Shown here one piece after another: positions 27,597-36,544 of a DNA stretch of 64,000 nt; the stretch's first letter is position 1, and the number at the start of each line of letters is the position of its first letter. The DNA comes from a bacterium (GTDB lineage: Bacteria > ARS69). The notes below the pieces were generated by a model that made no database searches, was not told the origin of the DNA, and saw only the letters and a program-made list of their open reading frames with translations. A program made the translations under genes and the position numbers. The stretch lies in the NCBI GenBank assembly GCA_025774805.1, contig JALGZR010000003.1:1-64000 (forward strand). The letters run 5' to 3'.

Positions 27597-27628
27597 GCCC
27601 GGAACCGCCCTCCGGAGGCGTCTCGGGC
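27597..27628 (+). terminator. GC-rich hairpin after the FGE-fold lipoprotein
   Basis: Two bases after the stop codon, outer arms GCCCG/CGGGC enclose an inner stem around CTCCGGAG. The predicted fold is strong but lacks a U-tract. Confidence 0.45.
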
Positions 27629-27828
27629 TCGCGCGTCGCTCGAGTTGAGTCCGGACCGCCGGAGGAGTAACATATAGTCGCAAGGAGAACATCGGACGGC
27701 TGTTCAGACCCCCAGCGGGTGCCACGGGAATTCGGGCTTCCCTTGGCTCGTCATTATTGAATCCTGCGCCGATGACCCGGGCCCCTGCGACGCGCTTTCG
27801 CCGAGTGCCTTCCGTCGAGGGGGAAGAT

Positions 27829-28425
27829 ATGGATCTCGATCAGGAACAGAGAGTCAGACTCAAGAGCGGCACCGAAGTCCTCATACGCCACATGGTCCCC
27901 GACGATCTCGAGCGCTCCATCACCTTCTTCCACGAGCTGCCCGAGGACGATCGGGCGTTCCTTCGCGTCGACGTCACCCGACGAGATCACGTCGAGCGGA
28001 GGATCCGGGAGGCGGAGACCGGTCGGGTGAGGCGACTGGTCGCGCTCGACGGAGACCGCATCGTGGCGGACGGCGGGTTGGAGCTCTTCGGCCACGGTTG
28101 GAAGGAGCACGCGGCCGAGCTGAGGCTGATCGTGGCGCGCGACTTCCAGCGGCAGGGCCTCGGAATGTTGATGGCCCGCGAGCTCTTCGGGCTCGCCGCC
28201 CACGAAAAGGTCGAGGAGATCGTCGTCAAGATGATGCGCCCTCAGATTGCGGCTCGACGCATCTTCCGCAAGCTCGGATTTCGAGAGGAGTTCTCGCTCC
28301 CCAGGTGGGTGAAGGACTTGAGAGGGGTGAAGCAAGACCTCATCGTGATGCAGTGCGATCTGAACGCACTCTGGGAGGAGCTGGAGGAGCACTTCACCGG
28401 CCGGGACTGGCAGCGCACGCGCTAG
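27829..28425 (+). CDS. GNAT family acetyltransferase
   Basis: 198 residues. The acetyl-CoA-binding motif A is visible as LIVARDFQRQGLGMLMARELF (Q-R-Q-G-L-G), preceded by the strand pair that starts RRLVALDGDRIVADGGLELF and followed by the AARRIFRKLGF block. The N-terminus VRLKSGTEVLIRHMVPDDLE is typical of the GNAT proteins related to bacterial protein acetyltransferases, though without the CoA-ligase or cNMP domain found in Pat enzymes. Acceptor unknown. ATG at 27829 has GAGGGGGAAG upstream; an in-frame ATG at 27757 is less well supported. Monocistronic. Confidence 0.85.
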   Translation: MDLDQEQRVRLKSGTEVLIRHMVPDDLERSITFFHELPEDDRAFLRVDVTRRDHVERRIREAETGRVRRLVALDGDRIVADGGLELFGHGWKEHAAELRLIVARDFQRQGLGMLMARELFGLAAHEKVEEIVVKMMRPQIAARRIFRKLGFREEFSLPRWVKDLRGVKQDLIVMQCDLNALWEELEEHFTGRDWQRTR

Positions 28426-28509
28426 TGTCCCGCGGCCGTCGATTCGGGTCGCGGAGCGCAGAGCGTGCGACGAGTGGTGTGAAGGAGCATGAGGGGGTCA
28501 AGAGACGGC

Positions 28510-29031
28510 ATGGCTCGCGGGATCACGCGGTTCGCTCTCCTGGGTGCGGTCGCATTCGCGGCGGCCTGTGACCCGAATCCCTCCGAGAACCCGGTGGGGA
28601 ACACTCCGGCGTCGGCATCTCCTCCGGTTCGGATCCACCCCGACGTTGGACCGCACTCCCTCCTCGACGCGACGACGATCTCGGCGGCCACGATCCAGGC
28701 CAACTTCCTCCGTCTCGAGCTCGAGTACTCGGGCGGGTGCCGAGAGCACGACTTCGCGGCCCTCTCCTCCGGCGCGTTCCTGGAGTCCTGGCCGGTGCAG
28801 CTGATCGTCTTCCTCCGTCATGACGCCCACGGCGACCCGTGCGAGGCTCTCGTTGACAACGAGGCCACGTTCGATCTCACTCCGGTCGCCCGGCTCTATC
28901 GATCCGAGTACCCCGGGGCGGAGGAGCCCGTGATCCTCCGGATCGTCGACATTCCGGGGCGATATGTCTTGGTTCCTTACCACCCGCCCGAAGCCAAGGT
29001 CTTTCCCGGCCGGACGGCAGATTCCCCGTAG
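28510..29031 (+). CDS. Small lipoprotein of unknown function
   Basis: 173 residues. The signal ends in a lipobox (AFAAAC, Cys about 20). A Pro/Ser-rich linker follows, then a beta-rich domain that includes LRLELEYSGGCREHDFAALS and VQLIVFLRHDAHGDPCEAL, where two cysteines may pair. The GGCxxHDF motif recurs in uncharacterised lipoproteins of several phyla. ATG at 28510 is preferred, because the ATG at 28489 lies directly on its Shine-Dalgarno sequence. It sits between the GNAT gene and a short unknown gene. Confidence 0.7.
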   Translation: MARGITRFALLGAVAFAAACDPNPSENPVGNTPASASPPVRIHPDVGPHSLLDATTISAATIQANFLRLELEYSGGCREHDFAALSSGAFLESWPVQLIVFLRHDAHGDPCEALVDNEATFDLTPVARLYRSEYPGAEEPVILRIVDIPGRYVLVPYHPPEAKVFPGRTADSP

Positions 29032-29108
29032 CTGGCCCTCGGAAGACCGCGTATAATGCCCGTCTCTGGAAACCGATCCACCGTCTGTCTGCCCATCCGG
29101 GGGCACGA

Positions 29109-29465
29109 TTGCGAACACCCGCCGAAGGGGGAGGTATCCGTCACTGGCTGAAGCACGCCTTCGCCGTGGACCCCCCCGGGCCGGCCGAACCGACCGAGGA
29201 GCAACGCCGGATCGCCGATCGGCTCTGTCAGTTGATCGTGCGTCGCCGGCTCACGTCTCCGGCCCTCCTCTATCTGGAGGTCGGGCGTCCCCTGAACTAC
29301 GTCGGGGCGCAGGTGTTGCACTTCTTCCGGCCGATCCTCACCGCCCTCTTCGACGCTCGAGGGTGCGAGGAGTTCGCGTCCTTTTTGGAGCGGCGAGGAT
29401 CGGTGGACTATTTGGTCGCTCGAATCGAATACTTCGAGGATGAGCGCGGGCGACGGGGATCGTAG
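29109..29465 (+). CDS. Small conserved-looking hypothetical protein
   Basis: 118 residues, no signal peptide. It is mostly one helical region with a basic start (RRIADRLCQLIVRRRLTSPA) and a distinctive hydrophobic core (LLYLEVGRPLNYVGAQVLHFF), ending with an acidic/basic tail. I recognise no named family. The apparent start is TTG at 29109; no ATG or GTG is available near a GGGGGAGG at about 29128, so the true 5' end is uncertain. The hydrophobic segment could be amphipathic membrane-associated. It lies 103 bp before the DUF6754 operon on the same strand and may be expressed with it. Confidence 0.5.
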   Translation: MRTPAEGGGIRHWLKHAFAVDPPGPAEPTEEQRRIADRLCQLIVRRRLTSPALLYLEVGRPLNYVGAQVLHFFRPILTALFDARGCEEFASFLERRGSVDYLVARIEYFEDERGRRGS

Positions 29466-29568
29466 GGCGAACACGCGGCCTGCGGGGCGGATCCACGCCC
29501 GCGGGGCGAAGAGGAGTGAGCCGGCGGCAGGTGCCCCGGTGCTTCACGGTAGGCTTCGAGGAGGTGCC

Positions 29569-31014
29569 ATGCGGCCGTTTCAAGCGCGGATGACTATCCG
29601 CCTGCCCTCATCGGCGGGATCTTTGGCCCTCGCGACGGCCGCCCTTCTGCTCGCCACCGGCCTCTCCTCCGCCCAGATCCCGACGGCTCCGTCCGCCGAA
29701 GGCGGTCCGGCGCCTCCCACGAACCTGACCGTCCGGGACCATCCTTTCGACAACGGCCGCGTGATCGATCTGTCCTGGACGCCGTCGGTGGATGATCCCG
29801 GCCCGGTCGTCGAGTATGCGGTCTATCGCTCCCTCACGGAGAGCGAGGCCCGCAACGCGGACACGGAACTTCGGACCAAGGCGATCCGCAGCGCCAAGGA
29901 GGAGGCCACCGCGAGAACGAGGGCGAGCGCGGCGGCGGAGGGTCTGAGCTCCCGGGACACGTCGACTCGTATCCGATCCGCGCGAAGAGACGCGGCCCGG
30001 CGTGCCGCCGCGGAAGTGGCGGCTACGGTGGATGTGTTGAACGGCGAGACCCGGTTCAAACTCATCTCGCGGCTCGCTTCCGGGGAGCGGTCGTTCTCCG
30101 TCGGCAACCTGAGTCACGAGGAGGGCTATTTCTTCCGGGTCGAGGCCCTGACCGAAGACGGACGGACCTCCGCCCCGCTTCTCAGCTCGCAGCCGTTCAT
30201 CCCGCGACGCCAGTGGTTCGACGGGGGTCGGTTCTATCTCTTCATCATCACCCTCATCTTCGGTGGCTCGGTGGTCTACTTCATCGCGAGGGCTTCGAGC
30301 GGGCAGACGATGAAGATCCGGAAGATCGCGGCCCTTGAGGCCGTGGACGAGGCCGTGGGGCGAGCCACGGAGATGGGACGCTCCTGCATCTACGTTCCGG
30401 GCATCCAGGACATGAACGACATCCAGACCATCGCCAGCATGACCATTCTCTCACGGGTGTCCCGGACCGCCGCCGGATACGACGTGAAGGTCCAGGTTCC
30501 CACCGCCCGGTCCCTCGTCATGACCACCGCCCGAGAGATCGTGGAGGCGGCGTTCCTGGCGGCGGGCCGTCCCGACTCCTACAATCGCGATCTGATCTAC
30601 TACGTGACCGACGAGCAGTTCGGATACGTGGCCTACCTGTCCGGTCTGATGGTGCGCGAAAAGCCCGCCACTTGTTTCTACATGGGAACCTTCTTCGCGG
30701 AATCGCTCATCCTGGCCGAGACCGGAAACTCGATCGGCGCGATCCAGGTGGCCGGAACCGCGATGCCGGCCCAGCTGCCGTTCTTTGTCGCGGCCTGTGA
30801 CTACACGCTGATCGGTGAGGAGTTCTTCGCCGCGTCCGCCTATCTGTCCGGATCCCCCGAAGAGCTCGGCAGCCTCAAGGGACAAGACGTCGGGAAGGTC
30901 ATCGTCGGAGTCATACTGCTCACCGGAGTCGCGTTGGCGACTCTGGCCTCGATCACGGGGTCGGAAGCGCTCGCCGAGGCCGTTCACTACCTCAGGTACA
31001 CCATCCTGACCTAG
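29569..31014 (+). CDS. DUF6754-domain membrane protein with Fn3-like domain (operon gene 1)
   Basis: 481 residues. Signal sequence 1-35; an Fn3-like domain (from about 50, NLTVRDHPFDNGRVIDLSWT) interrupted by a ~70-residue Ala/Arg/Glu-rich helix (about 85-155), then completed (FFRVEALTEDGRTSAP). A transmembrane helix (about 222-242, YLFIITLIFGGSVVYFIARA) leads to the ~200-residue DUF6754 domain, which starts KIRKIAALEAVDEAVGRATE. A hydrophobic C-terminal helix (about 443-462) ends the protein. The DUF6754 part has alternating beta/alpha character (CIYVPGIQDMNDIQTIASMT; LPFFVAACDYTLIGEEFF). ATG at 29569 follows GAGGAGG. Function is unknown; the gene heads a tight four-gene operon. Confidence 0.8.
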   Translation: MRPFQARMTIRLPSSAGSLALATAALLLATGLSSAQIPTAPSAEGGPAPPTNLTVRDHPFDNGRVIDLSWTPSVDDPGPVVEYAVYRSLTESEARNADTELRTKAIRSAKEEATARTRASAAAEGLSSRDTSTRIRSARRDAARRAAAEVAATVDVLNGETRFKLISRLASGERSFSVGNLSHEEGYFFRVEALTEDGRTSAPLLSSQPFIPRRQWFDGGRFYLFIITLIFGGSVVYFIARASSGQTMKIRKIAALEAVDEAVGRATEMGRSCIYVPGIQDMNDIQTIASMTILSRVSRTAAGYDVKVQVPTARSLVMTTAREIVEAAFLAAGRPDSYNRDLIYYVTDEQFGYVAYLSGLMVREKPATCFYMGTFFAESLILAETGNSIGAIQVAGTAMPAQLPFFVAACDYTLIGEEFFAASAYLSGSPEELGSLKGQDVGKVIVGVILLTGVALATLASITGSEALAEAVHYLRYTILT

Positions 31015-31025
31015 GAGCCCGACGG

Positions 31026-31724
31026 ATGAGACGCACTATTCCGGGCCTCATTGCCACGATCGTCGGATTCGTGCTGATCGTCGCCTACTTCATTCCCCAG
31101 ACACAGCAGTGGGGAGAAGTGACATCCATCTGGTTCGACATTCTGGCGGCAATCGCCTTCGTGCTCGGGGGCGGCAACCTGTTGAAGGTTCATCTCACCA
31201 AAGTATCGAGCCGGGTCAGCGGCTGGGGCTACTCCGTGATCACGGTCCTGGCCTTCGCGGTCACGTTGATCGTCGGGCTCTCGAAGTTCGGAATCAACCC
31301 GGCCGAGCTCTATCCCGACCGGCCCTGGTCGGGCAGTTACCGGGAGACGGGCAAACCGTTCTGGTGGCTCTACCAGTACGCCTTCGTGCCGCTCACCGCG
31401 ACCATGTTCTCGATGCTCGCGTTCTACGTCGCGTCCGCCGCCTTCCGCGCGTTCCGGGCGAGAAACGTCGAAGCCGTCATGCTTCTCGGAACGGCCTTCA
31501 TCATTCTCCTGGGCCGCACGTTCGCCGGCGTCTTTCTGACGAACTTCCTTCCCGACTTGCTGTCCGGACTGCGACTCGAGAACCTGACCGTGGACATAAT
31601 GCGGGTGTTCAACACGGCGGGTAACCGGGCGATCATGATCGGCATCGCGCTGGGAACGGCGTCGGTGGCGCTCAAGATCCTCCTGGGAGTCGATCGTTCC
31701 TTCCTCGGTTCGGGAAAGGAGTAG
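31026..31724 (+). CDS. Polytopic membrane protein (DUF6754 operon gene 2)
   Basis: 232 residues with about six transmembrane helices: LIATIVGFVLIVAYFI; IWFDILAAIAFVLGGG; GYSVITVLAFAVTLIVGL; FVPLTATMFSMLAFYVASAA; VMLLGTAFIILLGRTFAGVF; IGIALGTASVALKILLG. Loops are short apart from a ~35-residue Pro/Trp-rich loop after helix 3 (LYPDRPWSGSYRETGKPFWW). No family recognised. GGAG precedes ATG and only 11 bp separate it from gene 1; the next gene starts 3 bp downstream. Probably the membrane core of a complex with its neighbours. Confidence 0.75.
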   Translation: MRRTIPGLIATIVGFVLIVAYFIPQTQQWGEVTSIWFDILAAIAFVLGGGNLLKVHLTKVSSRVSGWGYSVITVLAFAVTLIVGLSKFGINPAELYPDRPWSGSYRETGKPFWWLYQYAFVPLTATMFSMLAFYVASAAFRAFRARNVEAVMLLGTAFIILLGRTFAGVFLTNFLPDLLSGLRLENLTVDIMRVFNTAGNRAIMIGIALGTASVALKILLGVDRSFLGSGKE

Positions 31725-31727
31725 ATC

Positions 31728-32591
31728 GTGTACGAATTCCTCGTCCGTTTGGACCGCCGCTGGATCTTCCTCCTGATGTTCCTCGCCGTCGCCGTCCCCA
31801 TCCTGCTCCAGGCCCAGTTCCCGGAGAAGCCGACCGGACTGGCGCGCGCCGTGTTCGACGAGATCGAAAAGCTGGAAGAGGGTTCTCGGGTGCTCCTTCC
31901 CTTCGACTTCGATCCGGCGAGCGAAGGCGAGCTCGGACCGATGGCCACGGCCTTCGTGCGGCACTGCTGCGAGAAGAAGCTGAAGATGTACTTCATGTCC
32001 CTCTGGCCGGTGGGGCCGCAGATGATCGACGACAACATCCAGAAGGTGATCCGGGAGGACTTCCCCCATCTGCAGTACGGGGAGGACTACGTGAACCTGG
32101 GCTACAAGTCCGGCATGGAGGGGGTCATCAAGGTCATCGTCACCGATCTGCGCCAGCTCTACACGACCGACTCCTTCGGCACCACGATCGACGCAATCCC
32201 GATGATGAAGGACATCGAGAACATTCAGCAGATGGACCTCGTCGTCAACGTCTCGGCCGGGTACGCGGGCACGAAGGAGTGGATCCAGTACGCGGCGACC
32301 CCGTTTCCGGACGAGATCCGGATCGTGGGCGGGTGCACGGGGGTCCAGGCTCCCCTCATGTACCCGTACATCCCCCAGCAGCTCCCCGGCCTCCTCGGCG
32401 CCATCAAGGGCGCGGCCGAGTACGAGAAGCTTGTCATGGACAAGTACGGAGGTGACCTGCCGGCCGGAAAGTACCTGGAGGGCCAGAGACGGATGGGACC
32501 GCAGCTCGTCGCACACGTCTTGATCCTCGTTCTCGTCGTCGTGGGCAACGCCGTCTACCTCACCGGTCGCAGGCGGGAGGCCGCCCGATGA
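31728..32591 (+). CDS. Membrane-anchored extracytoplasmic domain protein (DUF6754 operon gene 3)
   Basis: 287 residues. N-terminal transmembrane anchor (about 11-27, WIFLLMFLAVAVPILL), a ~220-residue soluble domain and a C-terminal helix (about 262-280, HVLILVLVVVGNAVYLTG). The soluble domain has alternating beta/alpha elements (RVLLPFDFDPASEGELGP, LKMYFMSLWPVGPQMI, VVNVSAGYAGTKEWIQYA) and resembles the general character of the DUF6754 domain in gene 1, suggesting related folds on opposite sides of the membrane. Two adjacent cysteines (HCCEKK) are notable. The start is GTG at 31728 with AAAGGAG at ideal spacing. The stop overlaps the next ATG. Confidence 0.75.
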   Translation: MYEFLVRLDRRWIFLLMFLAVAVPILLQAQFPEKPTGLARAVFDEIEKLEEGSRVLLPFDFDPASEGELGPMATAFVRHCCEKKLKMYFMSLWPVGPQMIDDNIQKVIREDFPHLQYGEDYVNLGYKSGMEGVIKVIVTDLRQLYTTDSFGTTIDAIPMMKDIENIQQMDLVVNVSAGYAGTKEWIQYAATPFPDEIRIVGGCTGVQAPLMYPYIPQQLPGLLGAIKGAAEYEKLVMDKYGGDLPAGKYLEGQRRMGPQLVAHVLILVLVVVGNAVYLTGRRREAAR

Positions 32592-33643
32592 AGCGCGAGA
32601 ACCTCGTCTGGACGGCGTTGTTCCTCGTGGGCGGCCTGTTGCTCGTGATCCGGGCGGGCTTCACTCCCCAGGGAATGGGCAAGGACTACGTCCGGGCCCG
32701 GACGATGGAGTTCGTCCAGGTCGAGTCGTCCCCCGAGCTCGGGGAAGAGCCGGGATCCACCCGGTGGATTCGGGTCGAGTCCGACGACGCCCTGGATCAC
32801 GACCTGACGGCCATTGGAGAGGATCGTCGGATCTCCTGGACCCGGTACGAGCCGGTCGAGGCCCGACTGTACTACGAGGCGGAGGCCGAGAATCCGGAAC
32901 AGACGGAGTATCGGCTCAGCGTGTCCCGCTCGATCGGAATCTGGGTGGCCGCCTTCTTCACCCTGGCGATCTTCTCGTTTCTCATCCGGGACAACCCGTT
33001 CTACCGCGTGGCCGAGTCGGTGGCGGTGGGCGTAACGGCGGCCTACTGGATGGTCGTCGGGTGGTGGAACGTCATCGTGCCCAACCTGATCGGAAAGCTC
33101 CATCCCGAGATGATCCGAAACTGGGCCATGCCGGGGCTGGAAGCCGAGATGGAGTGGCCGTATGTCGTTCCGCTCGTCCTGGGCGGGATGCTGCTCTGGC
33201 GCCTTTCCCCGAAGGGGGGCTGGATCGCCCGCTGGCCCATGGCGTTCATCATCGGCGTCTTCTGCGGCCTGCGCCTCATCGGCTTCCTCCATGCCGACTT
33301 TCTCAGCCAGATCCGCAACAGTATTCAGCCCCTCTGGGCGGTGGGCGCGGGGGCTGAGTTCATGTTCTGGGACTCGCTCCGCAGCTTGACTCTCGTCGGC
33401 GGAGTGCTCGCCAGCATCGTCTACTTCTTCTTCTCGATCGAGCACAAGGGATTCGTCGGCCGAACGGCCCGGGTGGGTATCTGGGTCCTGATGATCACGT
33501 TCGGCGCCGCGTTCGGCTACACGGTGATGGGGCGAATCGCGCTACTCGCCATCCGCCTCGAGTTCCTCTTCGACGACTGGCTGTGGTTGATCGACCCGGC
33601 GGGGAGCCGTTTGCCGGAGGCCGCATCCCTCCTCGGTCCGTGA
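32588..33643 (+). CDS. Polytopic membrane protein (DUF6754 operon gene 4)
   Basis: 351 residues. The first transmembrane helix (about 7-22) is followed by a ~90-residue acidic extracytoplasmic segment (RWIRVESDDALDHDLTAIGE), then about seven helices, including GIWVAAFFTLAIFSFLI, VAVGVTAAYWMVVGWWNVIV and VGIWVLMITFGAAFGYTVMG. No family recognised. The ATGA overlap with gene 3 indicates translational coupling. Together genes 1-4 encode two Rossmann-like domains, an Fn3 domain and about 15-20 membrane helices, consistent with one stoichiometric membrane complex of unknown activity. Confidence 0.75.
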   Translation: MKRENLVWTALFLVGGLLLVIRAGFTPQGMGKDYVRARTMEFVQVESSPELGEEPGSTRWIRVESDDALDHDLTAIGEDRRISWTRYEPVEARLYYEAEAENPEQTEYRLSVSRSIGIWVAAFFTLAIFSFLIRDNPFYRVAESVAVGVTAAYWMVVGWWNVIVPNLIGKLHPEMIRNWAMPGLEAEMEWPYVVPLVLGGMLLWRLSPKGGWIARWPMAFIIGVFCGLRLIGFLHADFLSQIRNSIQPLWAVGAGAEFMFWDSLRSLTLVGGVLASIVYFFFSIEHKGFVGRTARVGIWVLMITFGAAFGYTVMGRIALLAIRLEFLFDDWLWLIDPAGSRLPEAASLLGP

Positions 33644-33710
33644 CCGGCCGGGCGCGGGACGTTCGGCGCCCGACCTCGGCTCTCCCCCGGTGTCGACCCC
33701 GGGAGCGACG

Positions 33711-34736
33711 ATGACCGAACCGACCGAAAGCCGAATCGATTCCCATCTCTCCCGAATGGTGGAGGAGCTCTCCGAGACGGCCTCCGCGTTTCGGCAGTCC
33801 ATCCTGCTGCTGACCGCGAATCGATGCGCTCTCTTCGACCGCTTGGCCCCGGCACCCCTCAGCGCATCAGATGTCTCCCAGCGGATGGGATGGGACCTTC
33901 GGGCGGCGGAGGTCTTTCTGAACGCACTGACCGCGATGGGAATGCTCCGGAAGAGCGAGGGCCGCTTCTCGAACACCCCCCGCACCCAGCGGTTGCTCGT
34001 AAGAAGCTCGCCGGACTACCAGGGGGACATTCTCAACCACGACCTGAACACCTGGGAGCGGTGGTCCCGCGTGGGAGAGGTGTTGGAGACCGGTCAGCCC
34101 CTGAAGGGCACCGGGGAGCGGCGCTCGGGAGAAGAGCTCGGCCACTTCATCCGCGGCATGGCCAACATCGCGCGCCTCTCCGCGATCCGTCTCCTGGACG
34201 AGGTCGATCTGTCCGGCTGCCGGTGCCTCTTGGACGCGGGGGGAGGGCCGGGAACCTACGCCCTCACCGCGTGCGAGCGTCATCCCGGGCTCGAGGCGAT
34301 CGTCTTCGATCTTCCCGAGGTCGAACCGATCTTCGAGGAGTACCGGGGGAAGTCGGACGCCGCCTCCCGAGTGCGATTCCACGCGGGAGATCTTCACGCG
34401 GATTCTGTTCCCCAGGGATTCGACGCCGCCCTTCTGTCCAACATCATCCATTCCTGGGGAGAGGACGAGAATCGCGCGATCGTGCACAAGATCGGCTCGA
34501 CGCTGGCCCCGGGGGGACGCTTCCTCATCAAGGACTTCTTCGTCTCGGAAGACGGAACGGAGCCCACGTTTTCCGCGCTCTTCGCGGTCAACATGCTGCT
34601 GAGCACACGGGCGGGGGGTTGCTACTCCCAGAGCCGCGTGGAATCGTGGCTGCGCGAAGCAGGATGCCGACTGGACGACGTTCGCGGACTCACCGAGCGA
34701 ACGAGCGTCCTGGTCGCGATCAAGGAGTCCCGCTAG
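33711..34736 (+). CDS. SAM-dependent O-methyltransferase (methyltransferase family 2)
   Basis: 341 residues. The N-terminal dimerisation/winged-helix domain (about 20-110: ANRCALFDRLAPAPLSASDV, LRAAEVFLNALTAMGML) is typical of small-molecule O-methyltransferases. The SAM-binding site is LLDAGGGPGTYALTACERHP, followed by VFDLPEVEPI and FLIKDFFVSEDG. It methylates an unidentified small molecule, perhaps a phenolic or quinone-like compound. ATG at 33711 has GGGAG 5 nt upstream; GTG at 33690 is the alternative. Its 3' end overlaps the convergent GGDEF gene by 4 bp, and it may be the last gene transcribed with the DUF6754 operon (67-bp gap). Confidence 0.88.
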   Translation: MTEPTESRIDSHLSRMVEELSETASAFRQSILLLTANRCALFDRLAPAPLSASDVSQRMGWDLRAAEVFLNALTAMGMLRKSEGRFSNTPRTQRLLVRSSPDYQGDILNHDLNTWERWSRVGEVLETGQPLKGTGERRSGEELGHFIRGMANIARLSAIRLLDEVDLSGCRCLLDAGGGPGTYALTACERHPGLEAIVFDLPEVEPIFEEYRGKSDAASRVRFHAGDLHADSVPQGFDAALLSNIIHSWGEDENRAIVHKIGSTLAPGGRFLIKDFFVSEDGTEPTFSALFAVNMLLSTRAGGCYSQSRVESWLREAGCRLDDVRGLTERTSVLVAIKESR

Positions 34737-36544
34737 CCTGAAGGGGGAGGCGTCGCCTCCCGCATCTCGAGATCCTCCCCCGGCAGCGTCGGGTCCGGCA
34801 CGGCATCCACGGGGGCGGTGGCGTCCGCCAATGCCGCCGCTTCCACGGCGGCGAGCTCGGCCGCGAGCGCCTCTTCGTCGGTCATCTCTCCGGCCGAGAC
34901 CGCCGCTTCCGCCGCGGCGAACTCGGCCTCGAGGGCCGCTCCCGCATCCAGAACGGAGTCGAGCGAGGTCGCCTCCTCCGGCGCCTCGCATCCCGGCTCA
35001 CGATCCGTCTCGCCGGCCGGTAAGGAGTCGGCGGGCATTACGTCCTTCGTTCCGTCGGACCCGTCCGGGCGGGGCTCCCGGGCGGTCGGCGGCTCGGTCT
35101 CCGGCGTCGTGACGGGCGACACGGCCGTGGCCGGGTAGCGGACGACGCGATTCCGACCCGACTCCTTCGCCACGTAGAGGGCCTCGTCGGCGCGTTCGAT
35201 GCACTCGGCCAGCGTGCACGCGTCGGTGGGGAACTCCGCGACCCCCACGCTGATGGTGCAGCGGATCACGGTGTCGCCGACCTGGAACGAATGCTCCTCC
35301 ACGGCGGCACGAGATCGATCCGCGGCGGTGAGAATCCCGTCGTCCTGCGCGCCCTCCTGGAGCACGATGAGGAACTCTTCGCCGCCGTAGCGAACCATGA
35401 TGTCGCACGCCCTCACGGACTGCTGGAGGACGTTGGCGAGCTCACTCAGGATCTGGTCTCCCACGTCGTGGCCGTACGTGTCGTTGATCCGCCCGAGGTG
35501 ATCCACGTCGCACATCGCCAGACCCAGCGGGGTCATGCGACGGCGGGCGAGCGCGATCATCGACGCCTCGATCTCCTCGAGAAAGCGGCGATTGTACACC
35601 TGGGTCAGGTTGTCCCGGACCGATGATTCCCGCAGGCCCTCCGAGATCCGCTTTGCCGCAAGCACGGGTATCGCTTCCCGGATGTATCGCTGCGCCTGCT
35701 CGAGCCGGATCTCCAGGTCTACCGCTCTTCCGGGGCCGAACGGCTCGATCACCTGGACGACACCCGCGGCGGATCCATCGATGATCAGCGGGGTGCAGAT
35801 GTGCTCGTGATTGGGGCGAGAGAACTGCTGGCAGATCCGCGGGTAGGTCGTCGAGGAGACGACCGCGCCCGTCTTGATCGCCCGGCACTGGCCGCAGTCG
35901 GCGAGCACCACCGGATTGCACCAATCCTGGCTGTCGTCCGTGCTCACGGCCAGGCGCATCTCGTGCGTCTCGCCGGTCGTCTGGTAGATCTGATGGTAGG
36001 GCAGTCCGAGGTCCGTCAGCACGCCGCTCAGGCGTTGGTAGACCTCACGCGTCGAGTCGTCCTCCTCGATCACTCTCTTGAAGCGGCTCACGTCCCTGAG
36101 GCTTTCCTGCAGTCGATTGATCCGCCCCGCCAGCTCACCGATCTCATCCTTCGAGGAGATGTCGACCTCGCCGAGGGTGTCCGGATCCGACTCGGTCAGC
36201 GAGCGGATCTGTCGAGAGATCGAGTCGATGGGATCGGTCAGCGACCGGGTCAGCGATCTCGTGAAGAGGAAGAGCAGCACGTGGGCGAGGGTCAGGCAGA
36301 TCACGATCCCCAGGAGCTCGATCGCGTGGTACGCGTGGATCAGACCGATCCCACCGATCGCCAGGAACCAGAAGGAGACCCCGAGGGAGAAGAGAGCGAG
36401 TCTCCGGTTGATGGGCATGTTCCGGAGCATGAGTCCGTCCGTGACGCGTCGAATGAGCTCCACCAAGGCTTTGCCTCTCGTCCCGGTTCGTCGGACCGCC
36501 GGTCGCCCGCGGGACCCGGCGCGGGGCGGCGGCGGGGCATTCAC
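34733..36544 (-). CDS. Membrane diguanylate cyclase: HAMP, Cys-rich GAF, GGDEF and acidic tail
   Basis: 603 residues. Two transmembrane helices (about 50-70 and 73-93), a HAMP-like linker ([19 protein letters not shown]), then a GAF-like domain (about 155-290) with a cysteine cluster DWCN...DCGQCRAI...RICQQ...HICTP. The GGDEF domain (about 310-465) has an intact YGGEEFLIV active site and [14 protein letters not shown] start, so it should make c-di-GMP. The last ~125 residues are an Ala/Glu-rich tail of unknown role. GTG at 36544 is the furthest start but its Shine-Dalgarno is too close; a start nearer [16 protein letters not shown] is possible. It overlaps the methyltransferase by 4 bp tail to tail. 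Confidence 0.85.
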   Translation of the reverse strand: MNAPPPPRAGSRGRPAVRRTGTRGKALVELIRRVTDGLMLRNMPINRRLALFSLGVSFWFLAIGGIGLIHAYHAIELLGIVICLTLAHVLLFLFTRSLTRSLTDPIDSISRQIRSLTESDPDTLGEVDISSKDEIGELAGRINRLQESLRDVSRFKRVIEEDDSTREVYQRLSGVLTDLGLPYHQIYQTTGETHEMRLAVSTDDSQDWCNPVVLADCGQCRAIKTGAVVSSTTYPRICQQFSRPNHEHICTPLIIDGSAAGVVQVIEPFGPGRAVDLEIRLEQAQRYIREAIPVLAAKRISEGLRESSVRDNLTQVYNRRFLEEIEASMIALARRRMTPLGLAMCDVDHLGRINDTYGHDVGDQILSELANVLQQSVRACDIMVRYGGEEFLIVLQEGAQDDGILTAADRSRAAVEEHSFQVGDTVIRCTISVGVAEFPTDACTLAECIERADEALYVAKESGRNRVVRYPATAVSPVTTPETEPPTAREPRPDGSDGTKDVMPADSLPAGETDREPGCEAPEEATSLDSVLDAGAALEAEFAAAEAAVSAGEMTDEEALAAELAAVEAAALADATAPVDAVPDPTLPGEDLEMREATPPPSG

